64,000 nucleotides of DNA from Colocasia esculenta (lineage: Eukaryota > Streptophyta > Magnoliopsida > Alismatales > Araceae). Under the pieces are notes generated by a model that saw nothing but the letters and a program-made list of their open reading frames with translations, was not told the DNA's origin and did no database searches. Shown in pieces: positions 55,111 to 64,000 of this stretch (its first letter is position 1; the number at the start of each line of letters is the position of its first letter). Made by a program: the position numbers and the translations under genes. The stretch lies in the NCBI GenBank assembly GCA_014218235.1, contig CM024760.1:143793245-143857244 (forward strand), read 5' to 3'.

Positions 55111-55254
55111 TTAGACAAATCATATGCAATTGACTTCAATTAACAATGAGTGTAGATGACTTACTGAGTTTGTTTTATTTGAGACCTGTTGACAAACTTT
55201 AGAAAACAATGTTAGTCAATAATTTTCAGAGTTTTGTTAATCATCAAAAATACA

Positions 55255-55639
55255 TATAATAAATAACAAATTATATGGAGATAGACTGATCATCATCATC
55301 TTGGTGGCAAAGTAGTTTAGAATCCAAGAAAATAAGAAAGACAACTTATTTGGACAATATAGAAGTGTATCAACTTGAATTGATGAAGAATTGGTTCTGT
55401 TTGTCAACAAATACTGGTGGTTGTCAACAACTACTGGTTGGTTGTCGATAGCTATTGTTCTATCTAGAACTATTTTCATGTGTCTGGGCTCTAGTTGTCG
55501 ATAGCTACTGGTGGTTTTCGACAGCCACTGGTTGGTTGTCAACAGCTCTGGTTTCTAGGTTTTGGAACCCATGGGTATCTGTCGACAGATACTGGTCTTC
55601 TTTTTGGGAGGGGTTAAAATCGGCTAGAAAGACACTTTT
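55255..55639. other. Unassigned segment with GTCRAC-type motif repeats
   Basis: Between the inferred end of the D LTR and the LTR of G. Sites GTCAAC, GTCGAT or TTCGAC followed by A(A/G)CTACTGG recur in two runs of three (about 55397-55440 and 55495-55540) with 20-21 bp steps, and once more at about 55578. It looks like a copia LTR fragment by analogy with E, but no terminus was found. Confidence 0.45.
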
Positions 55640-56737
55640 AAAGTGATGCTACTCTATATTGAAGCTCAACTAATGGTTTTGGGTCTTGAGCACATTCCTA
55701 TACATAACATTCCATGATCAACATGATGAAACAAGTAGAAGGATGAAGTGAGGAGACCTTCATAGTACGAATAGCATGTGGAGAAATAGAAAGAGAGAGG
55801 AAAGGTAATAACAAAGGTGGAGGCTTAATCTCAAGGACTCTAACTGAAGGAGAGAGAGAGAGAGAGGACAATCCTACCTGACAATGAGCAGAAGTCCTCC
55901 TTCCTTATTCTATTTTCCTCCTGGCGAAGCCTCCTATAGCAGCAGAAGGAGCAGCAAAAAGAGACGATGTAGGTGTCCAAACAGTACATAGGAGTGAATA
56001 AATGGGGTTTATATAGGCTGTCATAGCTTCGAAAGGGATGAGGATGAGGAAAATTCTCATCATTTCTCAACCTCCTCCATCAACCACATTAGGAGCTTAT
56101 CACAACGGTTGCATGTGTTTTCATGCATGCCAACACGTAGAGAGGGCTAATTCTTGACATCTTTCTAACTTGTGGCCAGCTTTGGCCATGTTGGGAGGGT
56201 TTCTACCCACATCCCAACATGTGCCATATCTTTGCTTCAAAGCCAAGCATCTCTCATGAGTAAATAAAAATATCACGTAAATCCTTCATGTAAATGCAAT
56301 TTAATTCCTCTATTTCATTAATTTAGTATCCATATGATGTCCATTTAATATGAAATTTGAAACATAAACTAATTGGAATGTGCTACAAATTATGGTGATT
56401 TTAGTTTAATTTTTCATTTTTTATTTTGTTGGGTGAAAATTGCCCCATAAATTAATAAATCATCTAAATCTCGATATCCATGCACCAGTAATTTTGGATA
56501 TCTATATTTTTGGAATCAACATATTTTTCTGAGAATTATGGTGGTCTCAGAATTTAATTATGTTATCAAAATCCGGTGTCGCCCTGTCGGGGTACGCACG
56601 ACCGAAAGTGGTACCGGTGTATGACAGTGTGTCCTACATACACCCTTGGGTCTGAATATCTAGATTTAAGACTAATTATTATGCATAAATAGAAATTACT
56701 AAGTAAATCATGATATTTAGAATTTGAGGATATTACA
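55640..56737 (-). repeat. Element G 3' LTR, left end not resolved
   Basis: The right end is fixed: minus-strand TGTAATATCCTC follows the polypurine tract at 56738-56751. A minus-strand TATA box (TATATAAA, near 56014-56022) and a downstream CT-rich leader fit an LTR promoter. The left terminus could not be located, so the start given is approximate. Confidence 0.5.
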
Positions 56738-56751
56738 TTCCTCCCCCTTTT
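56738..56751 (-). promoter_or_regulatory. Polypurine tract of element G
   Basis: The minus strand reads AAAAGGGGGAGGAA directly before the LTR. Confidence 0.82.
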
Positions 56752-56753
56752 AA

Positions 56754-58773
56754 AATAAATTTTGTCATCGAAATTAACAAAAGTTACTTACCAAATAGTT
56801 GTGGATGCTTCTCTTTCATTTCTTCTTCCAATTCCCACGTTTCTTCTTCTATGATTGTGTTCTTCCATAAGATCTTCACCATAGAAACTACTTTGTTTCT
56901 GAGAACTCATTCCTTCCTGTCCAAAATTTTCATTAGTTTCTCTTATATGGTTAAATCTGAATGTACCTCCACATCTTCATGACTGACTATATGTGAAGGA
57001 TCCATTATGTATTTTCTCAGTATGGATATGTGAAACACATTATGAATGTGTGACCAAAATGGCAGTAGAGCTAACTGGTATGCTACTTCCCCTATCCTTT
57101 GCAATATTTCAAAAGGTTCTACATATCTTGGACTGAGCTTTCCTTTCTTACTAAATCTCATGATACCTTTGGTTGGTGAGACTTTTAGAATTACATGATC
57201 ACCCACATTAAACTCCAGTGGCCTTCTTCTCTTATCAGCATAATTTTTCTGTCTGTCTTGAGCTACTAGAAATCTCTTCCTGATTAGTTCAATTTTCTCT
57301 GAGCAGTTTTGAATTAATTCTGGCCCAATGAGATTCTTCTCTCCCACTTCTGCCCAGCAGAGGGGTGATCTACATGGTCTACCATATAATGCTTCATAAG
57401 GTGTCATCCCAATACTTGCATGGTAGCAAACTCAATTAGGGGTAGGTAATCATCCCAACTACCATGCCAATCTAAACTACATGCTCTCAGCATGTCTTCT
57501 AGCGTTCTGATAGTTCTTTCTGATTGGCCATCAGTTTGTGGATGATATGCTGAACTAAATCTTAATTGTGTACTCACGGCCGCTTGCAAACTTTTCCAAA
57601 ATCTAGCAATGAACCTTGTATCTCTATCTGAAATGATTGATAAGGGAATTCCATGAAGTCTCACTATTTCTTTTATATACAATTGAGCCAATTCTTCCAA
57701 TGATTGAGTCTTTGTAATTGCTAGAAAATGAGCCGATTTAGTTAATCTATCCGCAATTACCTAAATAGCATCACGCTTCTTTCTTGTCTTTGGCAAACCC
57801 ATTACAAAATCCATAGTTATCTGCTCCCACTTCCACACTAGAATTTCAATTGGTTGCATAAGTCCGGCTGGCTTCTGGTGTTCAGCTTTAATTTGTTGGC
57901 ATGTTAAACACTTACTCACAAAATTTGTTATGTCCTTTTTCATTCCATGCCACCAAAATTACTTTTTCAGATTCTGATACATTTTAGAGCTACCAGGGTG
58001 GATTGAATACTGAGATTTGTGTCCTTCTTTCAATAATTCCTTTTTGATTTCTTCACTTTCCAGTATGCATATTCTGTTTTGAAACCTGATTATTCCTTGA
58101 TTATCTTTGATGTATCCTGGTTTGTTCACCATCTCTTTTAGTTTTTTATCTTGGTTCTGTGCCTCACCAATTCTATCTACTAGTACTAACCTTACTGCCA
58201 ATTGTGTCAGTATCATATTTTCTTCACCACACCTTGGTGAGTAATCAATCAGATCTGTCATTTCTTTCCATTGTTGGTGTAATTGTAGTGCTCTTGATTT
58301 CTTTCTGCTTAAAGCATCAGCTACCACATTAGCCTTACCCGAATGGTAATTCACTATAAAATCATAATCCTTCAAAAATTCTAACCATCTCCTTTGTCTT
58401 AAATTCAATTCCTTCTGAGAAAATATGTACTTTAAGCTTTTATGGTGAGTATAAACTTCAAATTGTTCCCCATATAAATAGTGGCGCCAGATCTTTAAGG
58501 CATGTATAATTACTGCCAACTCTAGGTCATGGACTGGATAATTCCTTTCATGATCCTTTAATTGTTTAGAAGCATATGCTACCACTTTCACATGCTGCAT
58601 AAGTACACATCCAATTCCTCTTTGAGATGCATCTGTATACACTATAAATCCTTCTGATCCTTGAGGTAAAGTAAGAACTGGAGCAGTGGTAAGCTTCTCT
58701 TTTAATTCCTAAAAATTGGCCTCACACTTCTCATTTCACACAAAATGTATCTCTTTTCTGGTTAAGAGCTGAG
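56754..58773 (-). pseudogene. pol: Element G pol remnant: RNase H, integrase and chromodomain (Tekay-type)
   Basis: Right to left: end of RT (LLTRKEIHFV then NEKCEAN, near 58700-58770) and RNase H (YTDASQRGIGCVLMQ, VHDLELAVIIHALKIWRHYLYG, NVVADALSRK). Integrase follows (SIHPGSSKMYQ, CLTCQQIKAEHQKP, TMDFVMGLPKT, IISDRDTRF, GQSERTIRTLEDM, GRPCRSPLCW), then VGDHVILKVSP and KLSPRYVEPFEILQRIGEVAYQLA. A chromodomain tail (KILWKNTIIEEETWELEEEM) precedes LKGGGM. Several stops and frame changes are present. Everything upstream, most of RT and gag, is missing: at about 58773 the sequence switches abruptly to element F. Confidence 0.87.
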
Positions 58774-61700
58774 AAGAAACAAGGAAGTAGTGAAACCCCA
58801 ACAAGTGGGAAGATACAAGGAAGGAGGGACCTTGGCAAGGAAAGGCTGAAGAAGATCCCAAAGCTTCTTCTCATTGCCAGGGAAGAAATTGTCAAACTTA
58901 GAGAAATCTATATTGTAGGATGGTCCTATAGAAGGGATCTTCCTATAAGACTTAACATGCTTACGATGAAATCAGCTAACCCTCCTATGGTAACCACTGT
59001 GCAAGGAAACCCTCAGAGGAACAAACTTCTTACTGGCTGCTAAGTGTAGAAATTCATGCACAGTAATGTTCCAATGCAGTCCTTGGGAATATGTTGCTTC
59101 CTTAGCTTGATAGTAAATCAGATATCTCTACTTCCATTTTTGTGCAATAGACTTTCAAAGAGTCTCATATCCTTTGCAGAGATACTCAGGGATTGATAGA
59201 TTGAGTTTCAAGCAGTCAGAATGGTCTTCAGGGTAAGTTGTGGCCCACTGGTCTTCTGTGAATCTCTCAGACTCAGCAATACAACTCTAAAAGTCTATCA
59301 TGTGCTGAGAGTTCTTCGGTGCATACATGAGGGAAAATCTATGAAAAGACAAACTCATATTGTACTTTATTTTGAATCTTGCAGCTAATCTGATGTGCCT
59401 GTTGAATACAAGTTGGGCAAAAGTTTTCCTAGATGAAATGGCATCTATCAGACTGGGATGCAGTACAAAAGGTAATCCAATCATCATTGAAGGTGTGATC
59501 TCTCTTTGCCCACGAATGATCATTTCCCACTGGCCTTTATTGACATCAGGCAAGCCCATCTTGAATCTTGCTTCATTGAACTGCTTCATTCTAGTGTACT
59601 TGGTCTGCAACTCTCTGAGGGAGCCAAACAAATCAAAGAATCTAAGGTTCAGGTGAAGAGGAATGTCCATAAATTGATTTCTGGTCTGAGTGGCTTGGAA
59701 TCTAGTGGCTTCATCAAGATAGAGTTTCAAAAAGTCAGAAGGGAAGAGACTGTGGCTTTTCTAGGTGATGAGATTTACATTAGCCAATAGTACTTGAGAG
59801 GATTGGATTAGGGAAGGAAGTCAGTCCTCAAAGGTATACTCTGGCATCTCATGGACTTCAAGAAATACTTTGATGGACATGAATTCCTTGAACAAGTTCA
59901 TGTGATGTTCAGAATGATGAATGAATGAATACCAGAAAGGAGGAAGAAGGGTGCTGGGGTTATCTTTCAACTGGCACCCAACTTTTGAGGAGAGTACCAC
60001 ACTGGGTTCAATCTCAGCAAGGGAAAGAGTGGATCTACCAGAAGAAGAAGTAGAAGAAGTAGGGAGAGAAGAAAAGAAATGTGGAGCTAGAGTGTGAAGA
60101 TTGGGAATGGTTTCCTTGGAAGGATTGAAATTGTACTTCAGAGGGTACATAGTGAGTGAAGTACTTGTGGAAGAAGGATTTTGCTCTTCTGGTTGAGTGC
60201 TAGATGGAGGAAGACTAGATGAAGTAGAGGGAATAGGTTGAGAGGGAGGTGGAGGTTGTTGCTTAACAATTGGAGCAGTAGGGGTAGTAGGAGTTGGATC
60301 AGTAGTAGCAGGTGGAGGAGTTGGATCAGTGGGAGGAGAGGAAATGGTCAAGGGCTGGGAAGGAAAGACATGTTGGCCATCTTTATGGAGTTTCCTTCTG
60401 ACCCTCCTCTTAAAGATCTTGACCTTAGGATCGGCATCTACATCCATGGGTTGATCCTGAGATCTAGAGGCTGCCTAGACACTGACTCCTGCTGTTGCTG
60501 CTGCTGTTCTGGCTCTACTGCATTAACCTCTAACTGTGTAGATACTGCCTCAGACTGCTTCTGCTATTGTTGCTGCTCTTGTTGTTGCTGTTGTTGCTCC
60601 TCTGGTGGTTGCTGCTCCTCTTGATGTGCCGAGGGGGGAGCAGGAGACTTACTTGTGCCATGATGGCACACCAACTGTAGCAAAAGGTCCTTCATCTGTT
60701 GGACTTCCTCTGACAGAAAATCAAACTTGACATCAATTGTTGGACTTGCATTTGCAGAACTGTCAAGCTTTCTTATTGCTTCATCATTAATTCCATCAAG
60801 TTATATGTACTTCTGCTGGTTTTCCCCTGAGCCCTTGGCCGGGTCTCAATGGGTGGTGGAGAGACATGATGATCTTCCTCAAGTGATGGCTCAAATGGAG
60901 TAGAGCTTGGAATATCTTCTTCTTGTGCTACTCCCTTGCCCCTCAAATCCCTAAGCACTTGATTTATTGTGTCTTCTGGTGCATCTTGCTCTGGGGATGG
61001 GACAGGAACCTGAGTCTACTCTTGTTCTTGTTCTTGTTCTTGTTCTTGTAAAGGCACTTTTACTCTGACTTGCTCAGTGCCAATCTGTGGAGGTTGGACT
61101 GCTGGAGTGGATGAGGAGCTCTATGCCTCATCAGGAAAGACTTCATGAGAACACTCTGGCATAGAATCCTTGGTCCAATAATTTTGTGCCTTACTCTCCA
61201 AATTGTAGTGGCTCCTCCTCAAAGTAGAGAGTCCTATCTTTTCTTTAACAGCCACAAAAATTTCACCACTAAGATCAACTGAGAATCTCTTGAAAATGAG
61301 GGTTAGCAGAGGTCCATATGGGAGGGACTCCTGCATATTCCTAGACCCTACCATCCTCAAGATGATAGAGGGCAGGTTGACTCTATGTCTCTGTATAGCC
61401 CAAAAGAGTAAGCTGCCATCTCTGGCAGTGACGGAGGAGTGAGTACCTGCTCTGGGAGTGATGATGTTGGTTATGATAGAATGAAGTATCCTCTTCTCAG
61501 TGGATAACTCATTGACTAGGAGCCCTTTCTTGCTGACAGACCCCAAACTCCCAATAACTCCCAAACGCTGCTTCTCCATGGACACTGCTTCGCTAAATCT
61601 GTGTCCGGAATTGGGGCAGTCCAAAATTTCCACTAACAACTCTTCAGAAACTGTGATTGTTGTACCCTTAACTGTCCCTGTAATATATCCTTCGGGTGTG

Positions 61701-61933
61701 ACTTGGAGGGACAGATAAAAGGCCTTGAGAACACCCTCCAATGTTGGCTCAGCAATCTGACAAAGCTTCGACCATCCCATCACTGCTAGGGTTTCCTCTA
61801 CCCAAACTAGCCTACCATGTAACTGACCGAAGTCTACAACCTTCTCGGGGCAGATGGAGGCTTTTGCAGAAGAAAGACATTGGAACTATTCTAGAGTGAA
61901 CATGGTTCCTTCCGGAGCCCTAGATGAGGCCAT
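58774..61933 (-). pseudogene. Element F env-like ORF
   Basis: The minus ATG at 61933 (MASSRAPEGTMFTLE) is followed by a TAG after 15 residues. The plant-transposon-associated domain comes next: PTLEGVLKAFYLSLQ, TGTVKGTTITVSEELLVEILDCPNSGH, EKRILHSIITNIITPRAG and HRVNLPSIILRMVGS, parallel to element E. Gln/Glu- and Pro-rich low-complexity follows (60240-61080), then a C-terminal region (59287-59730: RFFDLFGSLRELQTKYTRM, KGQWEMIIRGQREITPSM) continuing to 58774. A frameshift near 60500 and scattered TAG stops break it. The ORF is cut at 58773 by the junction with G, so its C-terminus is lost. Function unknown. Confidence 0.72.
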
Positions 61934-62274
61934 CTAGATAAAAACGAAAGACAGACTCAGAGGAATGATAGAGGAGTTGTCGAAAGAGTGTACAGAGGTC
62001 AAAGATCCTACCTTTCTTCAGAAATGGGGAGAAAATCTGTAGAAGCTCTGAAGACAGTTCCGTCGGGGTGAACACCACGTGCGGGAACACAGGAAGAAGA
62101 CGACAGAGGAGTCGAAGAGATTTCAAACGGGTGATTTGGGAAAAAGGGAGGAAAGGTCCTAATATAGAAGGGAAATATGTAACGAACCATTGATGAGGAG
62201 ATGAACGGCTGAGATTAAATGAGTGAACCGTTATAATAAATTCCTCTTTAAATGAAAATTTAAAACACCCCTTT

Positions 62275-62276
<2 letters not shown>

Positions 62277-62312
<36 letters not shown>
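62277..62312. repeat. (AT)n microsatellite in element F
   Basis: An alternating AT run of about 35 bp next to the palindrome array. Confidence 0.97.
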
Positions 62313-62315
<3 letters not shown>

Positions 62316-62342
62316 GAATAGAGACTCCGACTTCATAAACTT

Positions 62343-62474
62343 TGACTTTGGAAGAGTCAAAGTACACGCTCCGACTTTACAAAAGTCGCAGTACATAACT
62401 CCGACTTCATGAGAGTCGTGATAGACTCTGACTTTGTGAGAGTCGCAACCTACACTCCGACGTCCGAACAGTCG
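62343..62474. repeat. Five 17-bp CGACT-N7-AGTCG palindromes in element F
   Basis: Units at 62343-62359, 62372-62388, 62402-62418, 62429-62445 and 62458-62474. Arms are CGACT/AGTCG or TGACT/AGTCA. The centre is always 7 bp and the pitch is 27-30 bp. They lie between the end of pol and the env-like ORF. Confidence 0.9.
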
Positions 62475-62531
62475 AAGTACCATAACTTAGAGAAAAAATT
62501 TAACAAGGAATTGAACATACACCACAGAAAT

Positions 62532-64000
62532 TTAATCAGGGTTGCACATACCTATTTCTCTTCTAATTGATGTAAATCTATCTTCAGGAAGAGGTTTGGT
62601 AAATATATCAACTAATTGATTAACAGTAGAGACAAAATCAAGTAAAATATCACCATTACTTACATGGCCCCTGATGAAATGATGTTTGACCTCAATATGC
62701 TTGGTTCTTGAATGCTAGATTGGATTTTTGGTCAAGTTGATTGCGTTTGTGTTGTCACACAGCATTGGGATTTCATGAAGTGTTTGACTATAATCTTCCA
62801 GTTGATGTTTGATCCACAGTAGTTGTATGCAGCAACTTCCACCTACAATGTACTCTACGTCTATTGTGGACAAAGCTACTGAATTCTACTTTCTAGAAGA
62901 CCAGAAAATTAAGCACCCTGCAAGAATTTGACAAGTACCATTGGTGCTTTTTCTATCTATTTTGTATCCAGCATAGTCAGCATCACTATATCTAATCAAT
63001 TTGAAATCAGAACATCTGGGATACCATAAACCCAATTTACTAGTGTATATAAGATATCTAAAAATTCTTTTAACAGCATTCACATGAGATTCTTTAGGAT
63101 CAGCTTGAAATCTAGTACACAAACATACACTGAACATTATATATGGTCTACTGGCAGTAAGATAGAGTAATGATCCAATCATATCTCTATAGATCTTTTG
63201 ATCTACTTTTTTGCCAAGTGGATCACTATCTAACTTAATTTTTGAGCTCATGGGTGCTCCTAAGGGCTTACACTTGTCAAAACCATATTTAGAAAGTAAA
63301 TTTGAAATGTATTTGGTAATGTGAGTATCTTCCTTGGTCTGCTTAATTTGCAACCCAAGAAAGTAATTAAGTTCACCCATCATACTCATTTCAAACTCAC
63401 TTTGCATAAGGTTTTCAAAGAATTTGCAAAGTGATTCATTAGTAGAACCAAAAAATAATATCATCAACATATATTTGTACAATCAAGATTCCTTCTGAAA
63501 ATTGCTTAATAAATAAGGTGCTATCTACTTTACCTCTTATAAAATCATGTGATATAAGATAAGCACTCAATCTTTCATACCAAGCTCTTAGAGCTTATTT
63601 CAGACCATACAATGTTGTCTTTAAACGGAAAACATGATTTGGGTACTTAGTATCTTCAAAACCAGGTGGTTGCTCAACATAAACTTCTTCTTTTATGAAA
63701 CCATTCAGAAAATCACTTCTAACATCCATTTGAAATAAATTGATGTTGAGAGAACATGCATATGCTAAAAGAATTCTAATTGCCTCTAATCTAGCAACTG
63801 GAGCATAAGTTTCATCAAAATCGATGACTTCCTCTTAGGAGTATCTTTGTGTTACTAGTTTGGCCTTGTTCCTGGTGATTACTCTTAATTCATCCATTTT
63901 GTTTCTAAAGACCCATCTGGTCTCAATAACAGGATGGTCAGAAGGTCTAGGAACAAGAGTCCAAACTTGGCTGCGTTGGAACTGGTTAAGTTCCTCTTAC
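62532..64000 (-). pseudogene. pol: Element F reverse transcriptase and RNase H, partial
   Basis: From the right edge the minus strand encodes RT (TRWVFRNK-like start, QMDVRSDF, EVYVEQPPGFED, VQIYVDD at about 63465-63485). A frameshift in a T run follows directly after YVDD. Then come FGSTNESLCKFFENLMQSEFEMSMMGELNYFLGLQIKQ, MIGSLLYLTASRPYI, RYSDADYAGYKIDRKSTNG and the RNase H end DIFTKPLPEDRFTSIRREIGM, with a stop at 62532. Several TAG codons lie upstream, for example near 63597 and 63837. It is closely similar to the D and E RT but is a distinct family. Confidence 0.87.

Larger units (their letters stand above)
1..55254 (-). mobile_element. Element D: Sirevirus-type Ty1/copia retrotransposon, outermost host of the nest
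   Basis: Two separated blocks form one minus-strand copia element. Protease, integrase and RT lie at 1-2518, and gag with the 5' LTR lies at 48543-55254. They are split by element A, whose ends are flanked by the same five bases, CTAAT, at 2514-2518 and 48543-48547. Removing A and one TSD copy restores an uninterrupted gag-to-protease order. A second insertion, solo LTR C, sits in the LTR. The 3' LTR is outside the window to the left. The Sirevirus assignment rests on the long gag with a coiled-coil tail, the initiator-tRNA-Met-type primer site and the LTR start of TGT followed by TTTTGATGAT on the minus strand, also seen in E. The right boundary at 55254 is inferred from that start motif only. 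Confidence 0.85.
50276..55254 (-). repeat. Element D 5' LTR, interrupted by solo LTR C
   Basis: The plus-strand left end is TGTTGACCAGG beside the primer site. The right end is placed at AAAATACA because the minus strand then begins TGTATTTTTGATGAT, like the E LTR start. Without C and its duplication the LTR is about 1.98 kb. A minus-strand TATA-like box (ATAAATAG, 53938-53947) separates R/U5 (left) from U3 (right). U3 carries the 17-bp tandem array. The partner LTR lies outside the window, so the outer boundary is not confirmed. Confidence 0.7.
58774..64000 (-). mobile_element. Element F: Sirevirus-type Ty1/copia, 3' portion, truncated at both ends of view
   Basis: RT-RNase H (62532-64000), a short inter-ORF region with palindromes, and an env-like ORF (58774-61933) lie in that order on the minus strand. 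No LTR is visible. The left end abuts element G at 58773; the right side leaves the window. Confidence 0.82.

Noticed and set aside
60475..60620. CTG/TTG trinucleotide-rich stretch giving a plus-strand Cys-rich ORF
   Set aside because: It is the Gln-rich low-complexity part of the minus-strand env-like ORF read on the wrong strand.
1..64000. Search for host genes, rRNA, tRNA or organellar inserts
   Set aside because: Every coding signal fits a retroelement domain; the tRNA-like matches are only primer-binding sites.

Overview
The window is a piece of repeat-rich plant nuclear DNA, almost certainly from an angiosperm. It holds no recognisable single-copy host gene, no rRNA or tRNA and no CRISPR. 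Nearly every base belongs to LTR retrotransposons inserted into one another. Plant origin follows from the lineages seen: Sirevirus-type Ty1/copia with env-like ORFs, Tekay/Del-type Ty3/gypsy chromoviruses with 3 kb LTRs, and a Tat/Ogre-type Ty3/gypsy element with a second RNase H and antisense plant-mobile-domain genes. The species cannot be named from this sequence.

Layout, using letters assigned here. D (1-55254, minus) is a Sirevirus-type copia element: pol at 1-2518, gag at 48543-50213, 5' LTR at 50276-55254, and its 3' LTR lies left of the window. A (2519-48542, minus, TSD CTAAT) is a Tat/Ogre-type element inserted in D near the gag/protease boundary; it is about 19.9 kb once its own insertions are removed. 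B (18651-30087, plus, TSD GCATG) is a Tekay-type element inside the gag gene of A. E (32586-47275, plus, TSD GAAGG) is a Sirevirus inside the right LTR of A. H (38066-39573) is a solo LTR inside the pol of E and a diverged relative of the A LTR. C (50682-53679, TSD GGAGC) is a solo LTR inside the LTR of D and a relative of the B LTR. To the right, G (to 58773, minus) is a 5'-truncated Tekay-type element and F (58774-64000, minus) is a third Sirevirus that runs off the edge. LTR pairs compared by eye differ most in A, less in E and least in B, which agrees with the nesting order.

A carries gag, protease with a G-patch, RT, RNase H, a second archaeal-type RNase H and integrase on the minus strand. 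Between integrase and the left LTR it carries two plus-strand (antisense) genes with plant mobile domains, each with introns and its own TATA-like box.

The most interesting signal is non-coding. The A family (A plus H) carries at least 25 copies of a 30-bp quasi-palindrome of fixed length, GAATCGCGA-N12-TCGCGATTC. It lies in the LTR U3 upstream of TATA, in the leader, upstream of both antisense genes and in an intron of one of them. The Tekay LTRs B and C each carry 3+3 copies of a 21-22 bp module, GGCGTC-N9/10-GACGCC, at about 33-bp pitch. E carries GTCGAC sites phased at 21-22 bp in LTR, coding region and 3' region. F carries five CGACT-N7-AGTCG palindromes. D carries a 17-bp tandem array. 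So most families here have their own fixed-geometry CpG-containing paired-site system, often near a promoter. All element genes are decayed to some degree, largely by TAG stops where the family has CAG or TGG.
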